5,019 nucleotides of DNA, from positions 1 to 5,019 of the forward strand of contig JALSHM010000073.1 of assembly GCA_026982235.1 (NCBI GenBank), written 5' to 3'. Of the stretch, positions 1-5,019 are shown piece by piece. The notes beneath the pieces are model-generated. The model was not told where the DNA came from. It worked only from the letters and a program-made list of their open reading frames with translations, and made no database searches. Both the position numbers and the translations under genes were made by a program. How positions within the stretch are numbered: position 1 is the first letter of the stretch; each line of letters starts with the position of its first letter. The stretch comes from Robiginitomaculum sp. GTDB taxonomy: Bacteria > Pseudomonadota > Alphaproteobacteria > Caulobacterales > Maricaulaceae.

Positions 1-301
1 CGTCTATGAAAGCCCGTGTGCCGTCGATAGGGTCAACCACGAAACTGCGCAGCGCCCTGCGTCTTGAGGTATCGTCTTGGGTCTCTTCGGATAGCCAACC
101 ATAGTCGGGACGGGCGGCCTGTAATGTCGCTGCGAGGTAATCATTCACGGCAATATCGGCTTCGGTCACCGGGTGGTTTTCGGACTTATCCCACTGTTTG
201 GTATTGCCTTTATGGAAATAGTCCCGCGCAATAGATCCCGCCTGGCGTGCCGCATCTAAGAGCAATGCCAAATCTTGATGCGGTACATTATTCTTAGGCA
301 T
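1..301 (-). CDS. Inositol monophosphatase family protein, CysQ-like (C-terminus beyond window)
   Basis: The first 100 residues of a Mg2+-dependent phosphatase of the inositol monophosphatase superfamily are visible; the rest lies beyond the left edge. Seen: TEAD at residues 47-50, WLSEET at 69-74 (metal-binding Glu) and the signature DPIDGTRAF at 90-98, whose two Asp are metal ligands in this family. The WLSEET and VVDPIDGTRAFI wording resembles alphaproteobacterial 3'(2'),5'-bisphosphate nucleotidase (CysQ, removes PAP from sulfate assimilation), but inositol-1-phosphatase or histidinol-phosphatase activity cannot be excluded from this part. The start is uncertain: ATG at 301 is chosen because it is the only in-frame ATG before the conserved domain, yet in-frame GTG codons at 316 and 331 are also open. 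GTG 331 overlaps the tldE stop and has a GGTGA six bases upstream, whereas ATG 301 has no visible Shine-Dalgarno. It follows tldE directly, so translation is probably coupled. Confidence 0.9.
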   Translation of the reverse strand, partial: MPKNNVPHQDLALLLDAARQAGSIARDYFHKGNTKQWDKSENHPVTEADIAVNDYLAATLQAARPDYGWLSEETQDDTSRRRALRSFVVDPIDGTRAFID

Positions 302-331
302 TTTGTTTTTAGGCACATTGTTTTTAGGCAC
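287..331 (-). repeat. Three-copy 15-bp tandem repeat spanning tldE stop and IMPase start
   Basis: Read on the minus strand the units are GTGCCTAAAAACAAT (331-317), GTGCCTAAAAACAAA (316-302) and ATGCCTAAGAATAAT (301-287). The first two differ at one base, and the first and third at three. In the IMPase frame each unit reads start-like codon + PKN + N/K (VPKNN, VPKNK, MPKNN). In the tldE frame each unit contains GCC TAA, so each carries a stop. The array therefore looks like duplication of the stop/start junction itself. Replication slippage is the likely origin (inference). Confidence 0.9.
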
Positions 332-1700
332 CGGCAATCACCATGCTTTCAATAACAAGGCTCGGCGTGGCCACGGGCTCGTCCATTGTAAGGTCGTCCG
401 CCGGAATGATGGTTTTGAACATATCCAAAAGATTGCCCGCAATGGTCACTTCGCTAACCGGATAGCTTCGCGCCCCATTCTCTATAGCAAAGCCTGCGAC
501 ACCAACACTATAATCCCCCGTATTGGGGTTAAGGGACGGACCGAACATTTCGGTGATTAACAGACCTTTGCCTATATCCTGCATCAGGGCGGTCGGCGTT
601 TTTTGTCCTGCGTCCATCCAAACATTAGAGCAAGCAATACCGGGCGGGGACGACATACCGCGCGCCGCATGTCCGGTGGTCTCCAGGCCAAGCTGCCGCG
701 CTGCCGCACTGTGCATCAACCAGGATTTTAGCACGCCATTTTCAACAATTTGCAAACGCTTGCCCGCAACACCTTCGCCGTCCCAAGGGTGGGAGCCGCC
801 AGCCCGTTTTAAATATGGGTCATCGGTAATATTGATGTCTTTGTGAAAAATTTGTGTGCCCATACTGTCTTTCAGAAACGACACACCTCGGGCAATGGCA
901 GAACCTGAAATAGCGCTCACAAATGAAGATAGCAAACTATTGGCGACCCGGCGTTCAAAGAGAATCGGCAGGTTGGCCGAATGCATTTGCCGCGCACCTA
1001 GCCGCGCCACGGCACGTTCGCCAGCCTTGCGGCCAATGCTTTCGCAACTGGGCAAATCCGCTAGCCAGCGGGTTGACTTATAATCATAATCCCGCTCCAT
1101 ATCGGCGCCGTCGCTGGCAAAGGCGGCCACAGACAGGCCGTGGCTTGAAGACCGCCAACCGCCGCTAAATCCGCCCGTAGTCATCAGGTATGCCGTCCCT
1201 TTGACGCAATAGGCATTCGCCCCTTCGGCCTGGCTGACACCTTTGACCGACAAAGCTGCGGCTTCCAATTCTTGGGCACGAACGAGCAGCGTATCTGCAT
1301 TTAAATCTGTCGCATCGTAAATGTCTAAATCTGGCTTTGTGCGTGCCAATTTATCTTTGTCGGCAAGGCCACAATAGGCATCTTCGGGAGCAAGTTTCGC
1401 CATAGCCACACAGCGCTCGGCCAATTTATCCAGACTATCGTCCGAGAGATCTGAGCTGGATACACAGGCTTGGCGCTGGCCAACAAACACCCGCAAGCCA
1501 ATATCTTTGCCCTCGGAATTATCAATGTCTTCCAGTACACCGCCGCGCACCCCGATGGACAAAGACCGCCCATAGGCACCCACGGCTTCGGCCTCGTCCG
1601 CGCCGTAGCTTTTGGCCAAGCGTAACAAGGTCTTAAGAGCGGGCTTTAAATCATCAGGATTTACATCAGATTGTGCAGGTGTGTTCATGGGCTTGCTCAT
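324..1700 (-). CDS. pmbA: TldE/PmbA family protein, subunit of the TldD-TldE protease
   Basis: In E. coli TldD and TldE (PmbA) form a heteromeric metalloprotease that trims unfolded peptides, including the microcin B17 precursor and the CcdA antitoxin. TldD carries the zinc HExxxH site and TldE is the non-catalytic partner. At 458 residues the length is typical. Seen: N-terminal domain with GADEAEAV (33-40), SIGVRGG (48-54) and GLRVFVGQRQA (68-78). The C-terminal domain has WDGEGV (306-311), GHAARG (343-348), LLITEMFG (380-387), NTGDYSVGVAGFAIENG (393-409) and VTIAGNLLDM (418-427), all characteristic of PmbA. No HExxxH is present, as expected for TldE rather than TldD. Its tldD partner is not in this window. 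The start at 1700 (MSKP) has no strong Shine-Dalgarno; ATG 1688 is an alternative that removes four residues. The gene lies 49 bp after the MAPEG gene, and its stop is inside the 15-bp repeat next to the IMPase gene. Confidence 0.95.
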   Translation of the reverse strand: MSKPMNTPAQSDVNPDDLKPALKTLLRLAKSYGADEAEAVGAYGRSLSIGVRGGVLEDIDNSEGKDIGLRVFVGQRQACVSSSDLSDDSLDKLAERCVAMAKLAPEDAYCGLADKDKLARTKPDLDIYDATDLNADTLLVRAQELEAAALSVKGVSQAEGANAYCVKGTAYLMTTGGFSGGWRSSSHGLSVAAFASDGADMERDYDYKSTRWLADLPSCESIGRKAGERAVARLGARQMHSANLPILFERRVANSLLSSFVSAISGSAIARGVSFLKDSMGTQIFHKDINITDDPYLKRAGGSHPWDGEGVAGKRLQIVENGVLKSWLMHSAAARQLGLETTGHAARGMSSPPGIACSNVWMDAGQKTPTALMQDIGKGLLITEMFGPSLNPNTGDYSVGVAGFAIENGARSYPVSEVTIAGNLLDMFKTIIPADDLTMDEPVATPSLVIESMVIAGA

Positions 1701-1730
1701 GGGTTTGTACAGGAGCCGCTTTTAACAAAC

Positions 1731-1747
1731 CTTGCGCGGCTCGCAAG
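1731..1747 (-). other. Small hairpin just after the MAPEG stop codon
   Basis: A perfect 6-bp stem, CTTGCG/CGCAAG, with a 5-base loop lies three bases past the MAPEG stop, between that gene and tldE. On the minus strand it is followed by GTTTGTTAAAA, which is not a real T tract. It could be a weak attenuator or an mRNA-stabilising structure, but the stem is short enough to be chance. A full intrinsic terminator is not supported. Confidence 0.3.
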
Positions 1748-1749
1748 CG

Positions 1750-2142
1750 CTATGTCACCACACGGTACAATAAATACACAGCCATAACCAACATAGAACC
1801 CCATGTCAGCGCCATGCCAGCAAGGCGACCAAAACTGACCCCGGAATTACCGCTAAACCCAATCGCATGCAGCACACGTCCTAGGGTGAAGGCAATACCA
1901 AGCCCGTGCAACCAATAAGGACTGGCACTTAGACCTGCCATAGCAAACAAACCGAGCAGGGCGAGCGGTGCATATTCGGTAAAATTTCCTTGAACCCGAA
2001 TAACTCGTTGTAAAGTCTCATTACCACCGTCGCCAATACCAATACTATTCTTCCTACGCGTCCCGCCAACCCGATAACTTAGGATGATTAGCAAAATAAT
2101 ATTGATAGCCACATATAGCGCTACGATTTCAAACAGTGTCAT
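1750..2142 (-). CDS. MAPEG family integral membrane protein
   Basis: This belongs to the MAPEG superfamily (membrane-associated proteins in eicosanoid and glutathione metabolism). Eukaryotic members include microsomal glutathione S-transferase and FLAP; most bacterial members have no assigned substrate. The 130-residue length is typical. Four membrane segments can be seen at about residues 3-22, 57-72, 75-96 and 104-127. The family hallmark lies in the first loop and second helix: QRVIRVQGNFTEYAPLALL (45-63). A second conserved stretch, LGRVLHAIG at 87-95, follows. Arg49, Asn53 and Glu56 match residues linked to glutathione binding in characterised members (family knowledge). The ATG at 2142 has a good Shine-Dalgarno, AGGGG at 2152-2148, five bases upstream. 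It is the first gene of the leftward cluster and is divergent from the flavin reductase. Glutathione transferase or peroxidase activity is possible but unproven. Confidence 0.93.
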   Translation of the reverse strand: MTLFEIVALYVAINIILLIILSYRVGGTRRKNSIGIGDGGNETLQRVIRVQGNFTEYAPLALLGLFAMAGLSASPYWLHGLGIAFTLGRVLHAIGFSGNSGVSFGRLAGMALTWGSMLVMAVYLLYRVVT

Positions 2143-2245
2143 GTTTTCCCCTTTTGGGTTTTATTGATTAAGCACAGTCATAATCTCTTTGAACAGAATG
2201 GTCGAGGTTTTTCTTCTTGTGTTATTGAAACCTAGTGTTAAGTCA

Positions 2246-2274
2246 TTGCAGGCTGGAGCGAGTAAGCATATAAT
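2246..2274 (+). promoter_or_regulatory. Sigma-70-type promoter of the flavin reductase gene
   Basis: A perfect -10 box TATAAT (2269-2274) lies 17 bases after TTGCAG (2246-2251), which keeps the conserved TTG of the -35 box. Transcription would start near 2281. That leaves a leader of about 44 bases before ATG 2325 but only about 11 before ATG 2292, which favours the downstream start. Confidence 0.65.
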
Positions 2275-2316
2275 GTGCGCCAATTGACCAAATGAAGAGT
2301 TCACCGCACCACTTTC

Positions 2317-2324
2317 AGGAAAAT
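2317..2324 (+). promoter_or_regulatory. Ribosome binding site favouring the ATG at 2325
   Basis: AGGA at 2317-2320 lies four bases before ATG 2325. The upstream in-frame ATG at 2292 is preceded by AATTGACCAA with no purine-rich match. This decides the start call for the flavin reductase, although the spacing is slightly short. Confidence 0.6.
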
Positions 2325-2816
2325 ATGGATAACACAAATTTCGACATCGCCGAATTTCGTAAAACTCTCGGGCAATTTGCGACGGGCGTTACTATTATTA
2401 CGACACTGGACAAAGATGGCGGCGCGGTGGGCGTGACCGCCAGTAGCTTCAACAGCCTATCCTTAAAACCGCCTATGATATTGTGGTCGCTGGATAGATC
2501 CGCCTTTAGTTTGCCTGCTTTTGAACACACGCAGTATTTCAATGTCCATGTACTTGGCTCAGGGCAAAACGCCCTGTCCAAATGCTTCTCCACAAGCGGC
2601 ACCAATAAATTTGACGGTATCAAAACCAGTAAAGGGCTAGCAGGCATACCAATCTTGCCGAAATACGCCGCCTTATTCGAATGCAAGACGGCGCACCATT
2701 ATGCGGGCGGTGATCATGTTATTATTGTCGGCGAGGTTTTAAAATTTAGCCGGACTGATGCCAGCCCTCTCGTATTCCACGATGGTCAATATGCGGAATT
2801 GGGCAATTTTTTTTAA
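2325..2816 (+). CDS. Flavin reductase domain protein (FMN-binding split barrel)
   Basis: A flavin reductase-like protein, which binds FMN and typically uses NAD(P)H to supply reduced flavin to a partner monooxygenase. With the start at 2325 it has 163 residues, the usual length. Seen in that numbering: FRKTLGQFATGVTIIT (11-26), GVTASSFNSLSLKPPMILWSL (36-56, the flavin-phosphate-binding region of the family), FNVHVLG (72-78), KFDGI (95-99) and the late GGDHVIIVGEV motif (128-138). The frame is open back to ATG 2292, adding 11 residues (MKSSPHHFQEN) that match nothing in the family; Shine-Dalgarno and promoter position argue against it. No monooxygenase partner is in the window, so the acceptor is unknown, and a heme- or FMN-binding non-reductase role is possible. 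The last codons run through eight T (2807-2814) into the stop. It is convergent with msrA, five bases away. Confidence 0.93.
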   Translation: MDNTNFDIAEFRKTLGQFATGVTIITTLDKDGGAVGVTASSFNSLSLKPPMILWSLDRSAFSLPAFEHTQYFNVHVLGSGQNALSKCFSTSGTNKFDGIKTSKGLAGIPILPKYAALFECKTAHHYAGGDHVIIVGEVLKFSRTDASPLVFHDGQYAELGNFF

Positions 2817-2821
2817 AGCAC

Positions 2822-3460
2822 CTATTTCCCCCATATTTGTTTGAGGCGCTTGTCACGGCGGCACCCATTTCTGTAGTATTTATAGCGAGTGGGGTTTTTC
2901 TTGTAATAGTCTTGGTGATAAGTTTCCGCCTTATAGAATGTCCCCGCAGCAATCACAGGCGTGACCACTTTTTTCTTCAAACGACCAGAATCTTGCAAGG
3001 CTTTCTTGGAGGCATGCGCTATTTCTATTTGCGCCGGATTTGCAAAAATTGCCGTTGCATAGGACTGGCCACGGTCACAAAATTGACCGCCAGCATCTGT
3101 TGGATCAACGGTCGTCCAAAAATACGCCAAAAGCTCCCCATAGCTAACTTTATTAGGGTCATAGATAATTTTAGCAACTTCGTAATGGCCTGTTCCGCCA
3201 CGAACCACTTGTTTATAGGTCGGATTTTTAACGTGCCCGCCCGCATACCCCGAAACCGCCTCAATAACACCGGGCAATTTTTCAAAATCGGCTTCAACAC
3301 ACCAGAAGCATCCGCCCGCAAATATGGCTTCGGCGCGGTTGCCGCTCTGCATGTTTTCCATTTGCGTCTTCTCTGTCTCATTCTCTTGTGAAACAGCCGT
3401 ACCGCAAGCCACCAAGACTGATGCGAACCCTATGAAGAATATATTCTGTATCTGTGTCAT
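2822..3460 (-). CDS. msrA: Peptide methionine-S-sulfoxide reductase MsrA, predicted lipoprotein
   Basis: MsrA reduces the S-epimer of methionine sulfoxide in proteins, repairing oxidative damage. Seen: catalytic motif GCFWC at 50-54 with nucleophile Cys51, and substrate-site residues Tyr82, Glu94 (GHYEVAK), Asp129 (FCDRGQSY) and Tyr134. A C-terminal Cys200 in YYRNGCRRD is the likely resolving cysteine. The protein ends in LKQIWG, as many MsrA do. The first 19 residues form a lipoprotein signal: a short hydrophobic segment followed by the lipobox LVAC with Cys19, then a polar linker of about 25 residues before the catalytic domain. Asp is not at position +2 (it is Gly), which in enterobacterial rules would allow outer-membrane sorting. 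So the enzyme probably acts in the periplasm on a lipid anchor (inference). No Shine-Dalgarno is visible before ATG 3460, but later Met codons would remove the signal. It lies 62 bp downstream of the glycosyltransferase gene. Confidence 0.95.
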   Translation of the reverse strand: MTQIQNIFFIGFASVLVACGTAVSQENETEKTQMENMQSGNRAEAIFAGGCFWCVEADFEKLPGVIEAVSGYAGGHVKNPTYKQVVRGGTGHYEVAKIIYDPNKVSYGELLAYFWTTVDPTDAGGQFCDRGQSYATAIFANPAQIEIAHASKKALQDSGRLKKKVVTPVIAAGTFYKAETYHQDYYKKNPTRYKYYRNGCRRDKRLKQIWGK

Positions 3461-3473
3461 GGGGTTTTAATAG

Positions 3474-3489
3474 GTGAACATAAGCTCAC
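3474..3489. promoter_or_regulatory. Imperfect dyad upstream of msrA, possible operator
   Basis: GTGAACATAAGCTCAC reads GTGA-N8-TCAC, with two further matching positions per half (12 of 16 bases symmetric). It is 14 bases upstream of the msrA start, where a repressor could act. The half-sites resemble CRP/FNR-type GTGA/TCAC, but that family uses a 6-base spacer, so no regulator is named. Confidence 0.25.
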
Positions 3490-3497
3490 AGGCCAGA

Positions 3498-3520
3498 CAC
3501 ATTTTTGCGAGATAAATGTG
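3498..3520 (-). other. Hairpin just after the glycosyltransferase stop codon
   Basis: A perfect 7-bp stem, CACATTT/AAATGTG, with a 9-base loop begins two bases past the glycosyltransferase stop. It is AT-rich and is followed on the minus strand by TCTGGCC, not a T tract. It does not qualify as a standard terminator and may be a 3'-end mRNA structure or chance. Confidence 0.3.
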
Positions 3521-3522
3521 CG

Positions 3523-4446
3523 CTAACGTTCGCTTGTACAAGCGCTTAAATAAGCCTGCATTTTTTGCTGGATACGCAAGCGTTTTACCGTATCTAAAAC
3601 AATACCACAGGTCAGGGATAGAGCCGCGCCGAGCGCCAAAAAGGCTGCGAGAAAAGCTGTTGGAAACCGCGCAACCATTCCCGTTTCAAAATATTCAAAC
3701 ACCACGGGCAAGCCAATTGCCAAACTGATTAAACTGATAAGCACTGCCCCAAACAAAAAGAAACGCATGGGCTGTTGATCGCGATATAATTTACCCATTA
3801 GCCAAGCTATACGCGCCCCATCACCAAATGTGGATAATTTACTCTCCCCACCGATACGGTCAAAAAACGCGACAGGCACTTCGGCAAATGGCAGGCGCAA
3901 TTCCAAAGCATGAATAGTCATTTCCGCTTCAATTTCAAATTTATCCGACATCATAGGAAAAGAGCGCACAAAGCGTTTTGAAAACACCCGATAACCGGAA
4001 AAAATATCGGTGAAGTGTCGCCCAAATGCTGCCCCCATCGCCCAGGTGAATACCTTGTTACCGATTGCGTGACCGGGGCGGTATTTTTCATCCCCAGACG
4101 CCCGCGCAGCGACAATCATATCCAGTTTTTCGTTCACTAATTTTTCAACCAACATCGGTGCCGCAGATGCATCATAACTACCGTCCGCATCACACATAAT
4201 ATAAACATCTGCATCAATTTCCCTAAACAAGCGCCGCACGGCATTGCCTTTACCGGGCAAAGCCTGATGCCAAATTTCTGCCCCTGCCGCCCTCGCCACT
4301 TCAGCAGTTTTATCCTTAGAGTTATTATCGCACACAATGATTCGCGCTTGGGGCAATGATTTGGCAAACCCCTCTATAACATGAGCCAAGCCTTCTTCTT
4401 CATTATAAGCTGGTAAAAGTACAGCAATGTTTTGTTTGGTTGTCAT
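3523..4446 (-). CDS. Family 2 glycosyltransferase with C-terminal membrane helices
   Basis: A GT-A fold glycosyltransferase resembling the dolichyl/polyprenyl-phosphate sugar transferases (DPM1-like, GtrB-like), which load a sugar from a nucleotide donor onto a lipid carrier at the cytoplasmic membrane. Seen: LLPAYNEEEGL (10-20), CDNNSKDKT (39-47) and GKGNAVRR (65-72). The metal-binding DAD is at 86-88 within CDADGSYD, followed by RPGHAIGN (123-130) and DIFSGYRVFSKRF (147-159). Two hydrophobic segments at about 229-251 and 262-285 make a membrane anchor, followed by a basic tail. The sugar and acceptor cannot be read from sequence. Neighbours give no cell-envelope cluster. The start ATG at 4446 has GGGGG nine bases upstream (4460-4456). 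The gene lies 75 bp downstream of the MBL-fold gene on the same strand, so co-transcription is possible but the AT-rich gap may hold its own promoter. Confidence 0.92.
   Translation of the reverse strand: MTTKQNIAVLLPAYNEEEGLAHVIEGFAKSLPQARIIVCDNNSKDKTAEVARAAGAEIWHQALPGKGNAVRRLFREIDADVYIMCDADGSYDASAAPMLVEKLVNEKLDMIVAARASGDEKYRPGHAIGNKVFTWAMGAAFGRHFTDIFSGYRVFSKRFVRSFPMMSDKFEIEAEMTIHALELRLPFAEVPVAFFDRIGGESKLSTFGDGARIAWLMGKLYRDQQPMRFFLFGAVLISLISLAIGLPVVFEYFETGMVARFPTAFLAAFLALGAALSLTCGIVLDTVKRLRIQQKMQAYLSACTSER
3531..3544. repeat. 14-bp perfect palindrome at the 3' end of the glycosyltransferase gene
   Basis: CGCTTGTACAAGCG is perfectly self-complementary and covers codons five to nine bases inside the end of the gene (LVQAL/SACTS region of the reading frame). 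It may be a protein-binding dyad or simply chance; with no loop it is a poor RNA hairpin. No second copy was found in the window. Confidence 0.4.
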
Positions 4447-4460
4447 GGCGCATAGCCCCC

Positions 4461-4521
4461 GGTTATTTAGAGTATTTTTATAGGGCTAAGGTTTATAAAA
4501 TGTGTATTATTATTTATACAT
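4461..4521. promoter_or_regulatory. AT-rich gap between MBL-fold gene and glycosyltransferase gene
   Basis: This stretch is markedly richer in A+T than its flanks and carries several TATAAA-like boxes on the minus strand (around 4477-4482 and 4494-4499). One may be the -10 box for the glycosyltransferase gene, but no convincing -35 partner is visible. TTTATA/TATAAA and TGTAT/ATACA short inverted repeats are present; all are AT-only or five bases long, so no terminator is called. Confidence 0.35.
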
Positions 4522-5019
4522 CTATAGTGAGCGGTAAATATAGTGCCCATCCGCGTTCGTAAACCTCTCCATCCGCCCGCGCTTTATCAAACAGTTAAGA
4601 TGGGCAATGCTTTCCCCAACCGCCATCAAACGATTGCCATCGTTGATTTTGCGGCGAAACAGCATGGAATATACTTCGGTGGAGCGTTTGGGTTCAAAGC
4701 AAAATTTGTGCAGACGCTCCAACGCTCTTTCATGGTGTTCAATAAGACGCGTAAGTCTGTGGTGGGCACCGCGAAACGGGATACCGTGGGCGGGCAGTAT
4801 TAACGTGTCTTTGGGCAGTGCGTCCCGCAATTTGTGGCAAGACGCAATCCAGTCTTCGAGCGGATTACCGTCTGGTTCGGTTGGCCAGACACTCACATTA
4901 GAGCTGATATTAGGCAGGATTTGATCGCCGCTTATCATGATGTTTTTGTCTTGATTATATAGACAAGCATGTTCTGGGCAGTGGCCGGAGCCGACCACGA
5001 CTTGCCAGTCGCTCTTGTC
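4522..5019 (-). CDS. MBL-fold metallo-hydrolase with C-terminal winged helix (N-terminus beyond window)
   Basis: The last 165 residues of a metallo-beta-lactamase-fold hydrolase; the frame is open to the right edge, so the N-terminal half with the expected HxHxDH zinc motif is not visible. Seen, numbered from the edge: GSGHCPEHACLY (10-21) with a metal-ligand His, ISGDQIL (28-34) with the bridging Asp, ILPAHG (74-79) with the last metal-ligand His, then HHERALERL (94-102). The end, with GESIAHLNCLIKRGRMER about 30 residues from the C-terminus, matches the winged-helix region found after the fold in LACTB2-like enzymes. Those relatives are thioesterases, glyoxalase II-like enzymes or nucleases; the substrate here is unknown. 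A GTG at 4998 could be mistaken for a start, but it lies inside the conserved fold, and an MBL protein cannot begin there. Confidence 0.92.
   Translation of the reverse strand, partial: DKSDWQVVVGSGHCPEHACLYNQDKNIMISGDQILPNISSNVSVWPTEPDGNPLEDWIASCHKLRDALPKDTLILPAHGIPFRGAHHRLTRLIEHHERALERLHKFCFEPKRSTEVYSMLFRRKINDGNRLMAVGESIAHLNCLIKRGRMERFTNADGHYIYRSL

Larger units (their letters stand above)
2143..2324. promoter_or_regulatory. Divergent intergenic region between MAPEG and flavin reductase genes
   Basis: This 182-bp region separates two divergent genes and must hold the promoter of each. The rightward one is clear (2246-2274). For the leftward MAPEG cluster I see only weak boxes on the minus strand, such as TTCAAA with TTAATC 16 bases on, near 2168-2195. 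No strong operator dyad or riboswitch-like structure was found. There is a pyrimidine-rich stretch at 2208-2218 but no stem before it, so no terminator. Confidence 0.5.

Noticed and set aside
523..1168. Several open frames of 75-107 codons on the plus strand within tldE
   Set aside because: They overlap each other and tldE, lack ribosome sites, and look like shadows of its codon pattern.
2315..2686. A 123-codon open frame on the minus strand opposite the flavin reductase
   Set aside because: It mirrors a well-supported gene, starts inside it, and shows no family features.
2795..2814. AATT-GGGC-AATT plus T run as an intrinsic terminator for the flavin reductase gene
   Set aside because: The stem is only four A/T pairs and lies inside the coding region, too weak to support a terminator.
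2837..3391. A 184-codon open frame on the plus strand opposite msrA
   Set aside because: It is antisense to a gene with intact catalytic motifs, has no recognisable domain and no ribosome site, and its composition follows from msrA codon use.
3474..3489. CRP/FNR binding site upstream of msrA
   Set aside because: The half-sites fit but the spacer is eight bases rather than six, so it is kept only as an unnamed dyad.
4998..5019. GTG at 4998 as the start of the MBL-fold gene
   Set aside because: The frame stays open to the window edge and the GTG is inside the conserved fold just before a metal-binding motif, so the gene must begin beyond the window.
1..5019. Mobile elements, CRISPR arrays, tRNA or rRNA genes, toxin-antitoxin or phage-defence modules
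   Set aside because: No transposase, terminal inverted repeats, regularly spaced repeats, tRNA-like cloverleaf or defence-type domain was seen on either strand. TldE can process CcdA in E. coli, but no antitoxin gene is here.

Overview
The window is a compact bacterial chromosomal segment of roughly balanced base composition. It holds seven protein genes and no RNA gene, mobile element or CRISPR array that I could find. Six genes run leftward and one (a flavin reductase) runs rightward. The gene types suggest a Gram-negative proteobacterium, probably an alphaproteobacterium. Three observations point that way: a TldE/PmbA gene directly followed by a CysQ-like inositol-phosphatase-family gene, an MsrA with a lipoprotein signal, and an MBL-fold hydrolase of a type I associate with proteobacteria. 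The taxonomic call is inference from recalled gene order, not a search.

Layout, right to left along the minus strand. An MBL-fold metallo-hydrolase (4522-5019) is cut off at its N-terminus by the right edge. An AT-rich gap of 75 bp follows. Next is a membrane-anchored family 2 glycosyltransferase (3523-4446), a 62-bp gap with two small dyads, and msrA (2822-3460), whose product carries a lipobox. msrA ends five bases from the stop of the convergent flavin reductase gene (2325-2816, plus strand). The reductase gene has the clearest promoter in the window, TATAAT at 2269-2274. It is divergent from a leftward cluster: a MAPEG membrane protein (1750-2142), tldE/pmbA (324-1700) and an inositol-monophosphatase/CysQ-like gene (1-301) cut off at its C-terminus by the left edge. 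The short gaps and the overlap of possible starts suggest these three are co-transcribed.

Several products plausibly deal with redox or detoxification (MAPEG, flavin reductase, MsrA). Nothing in the sequence shows that they form one pathway, and the segment mostly reads as ordinary housekeeping and accessory metabolism. I found no convincing new system. The most distinctive sequence feature is a three-copy 15-bp tandem repeat (287-331) placed exactly at the tldE/IMPase junction. Every copy carries both a tldE-frame stop codon and an IMPase-frame start codon.
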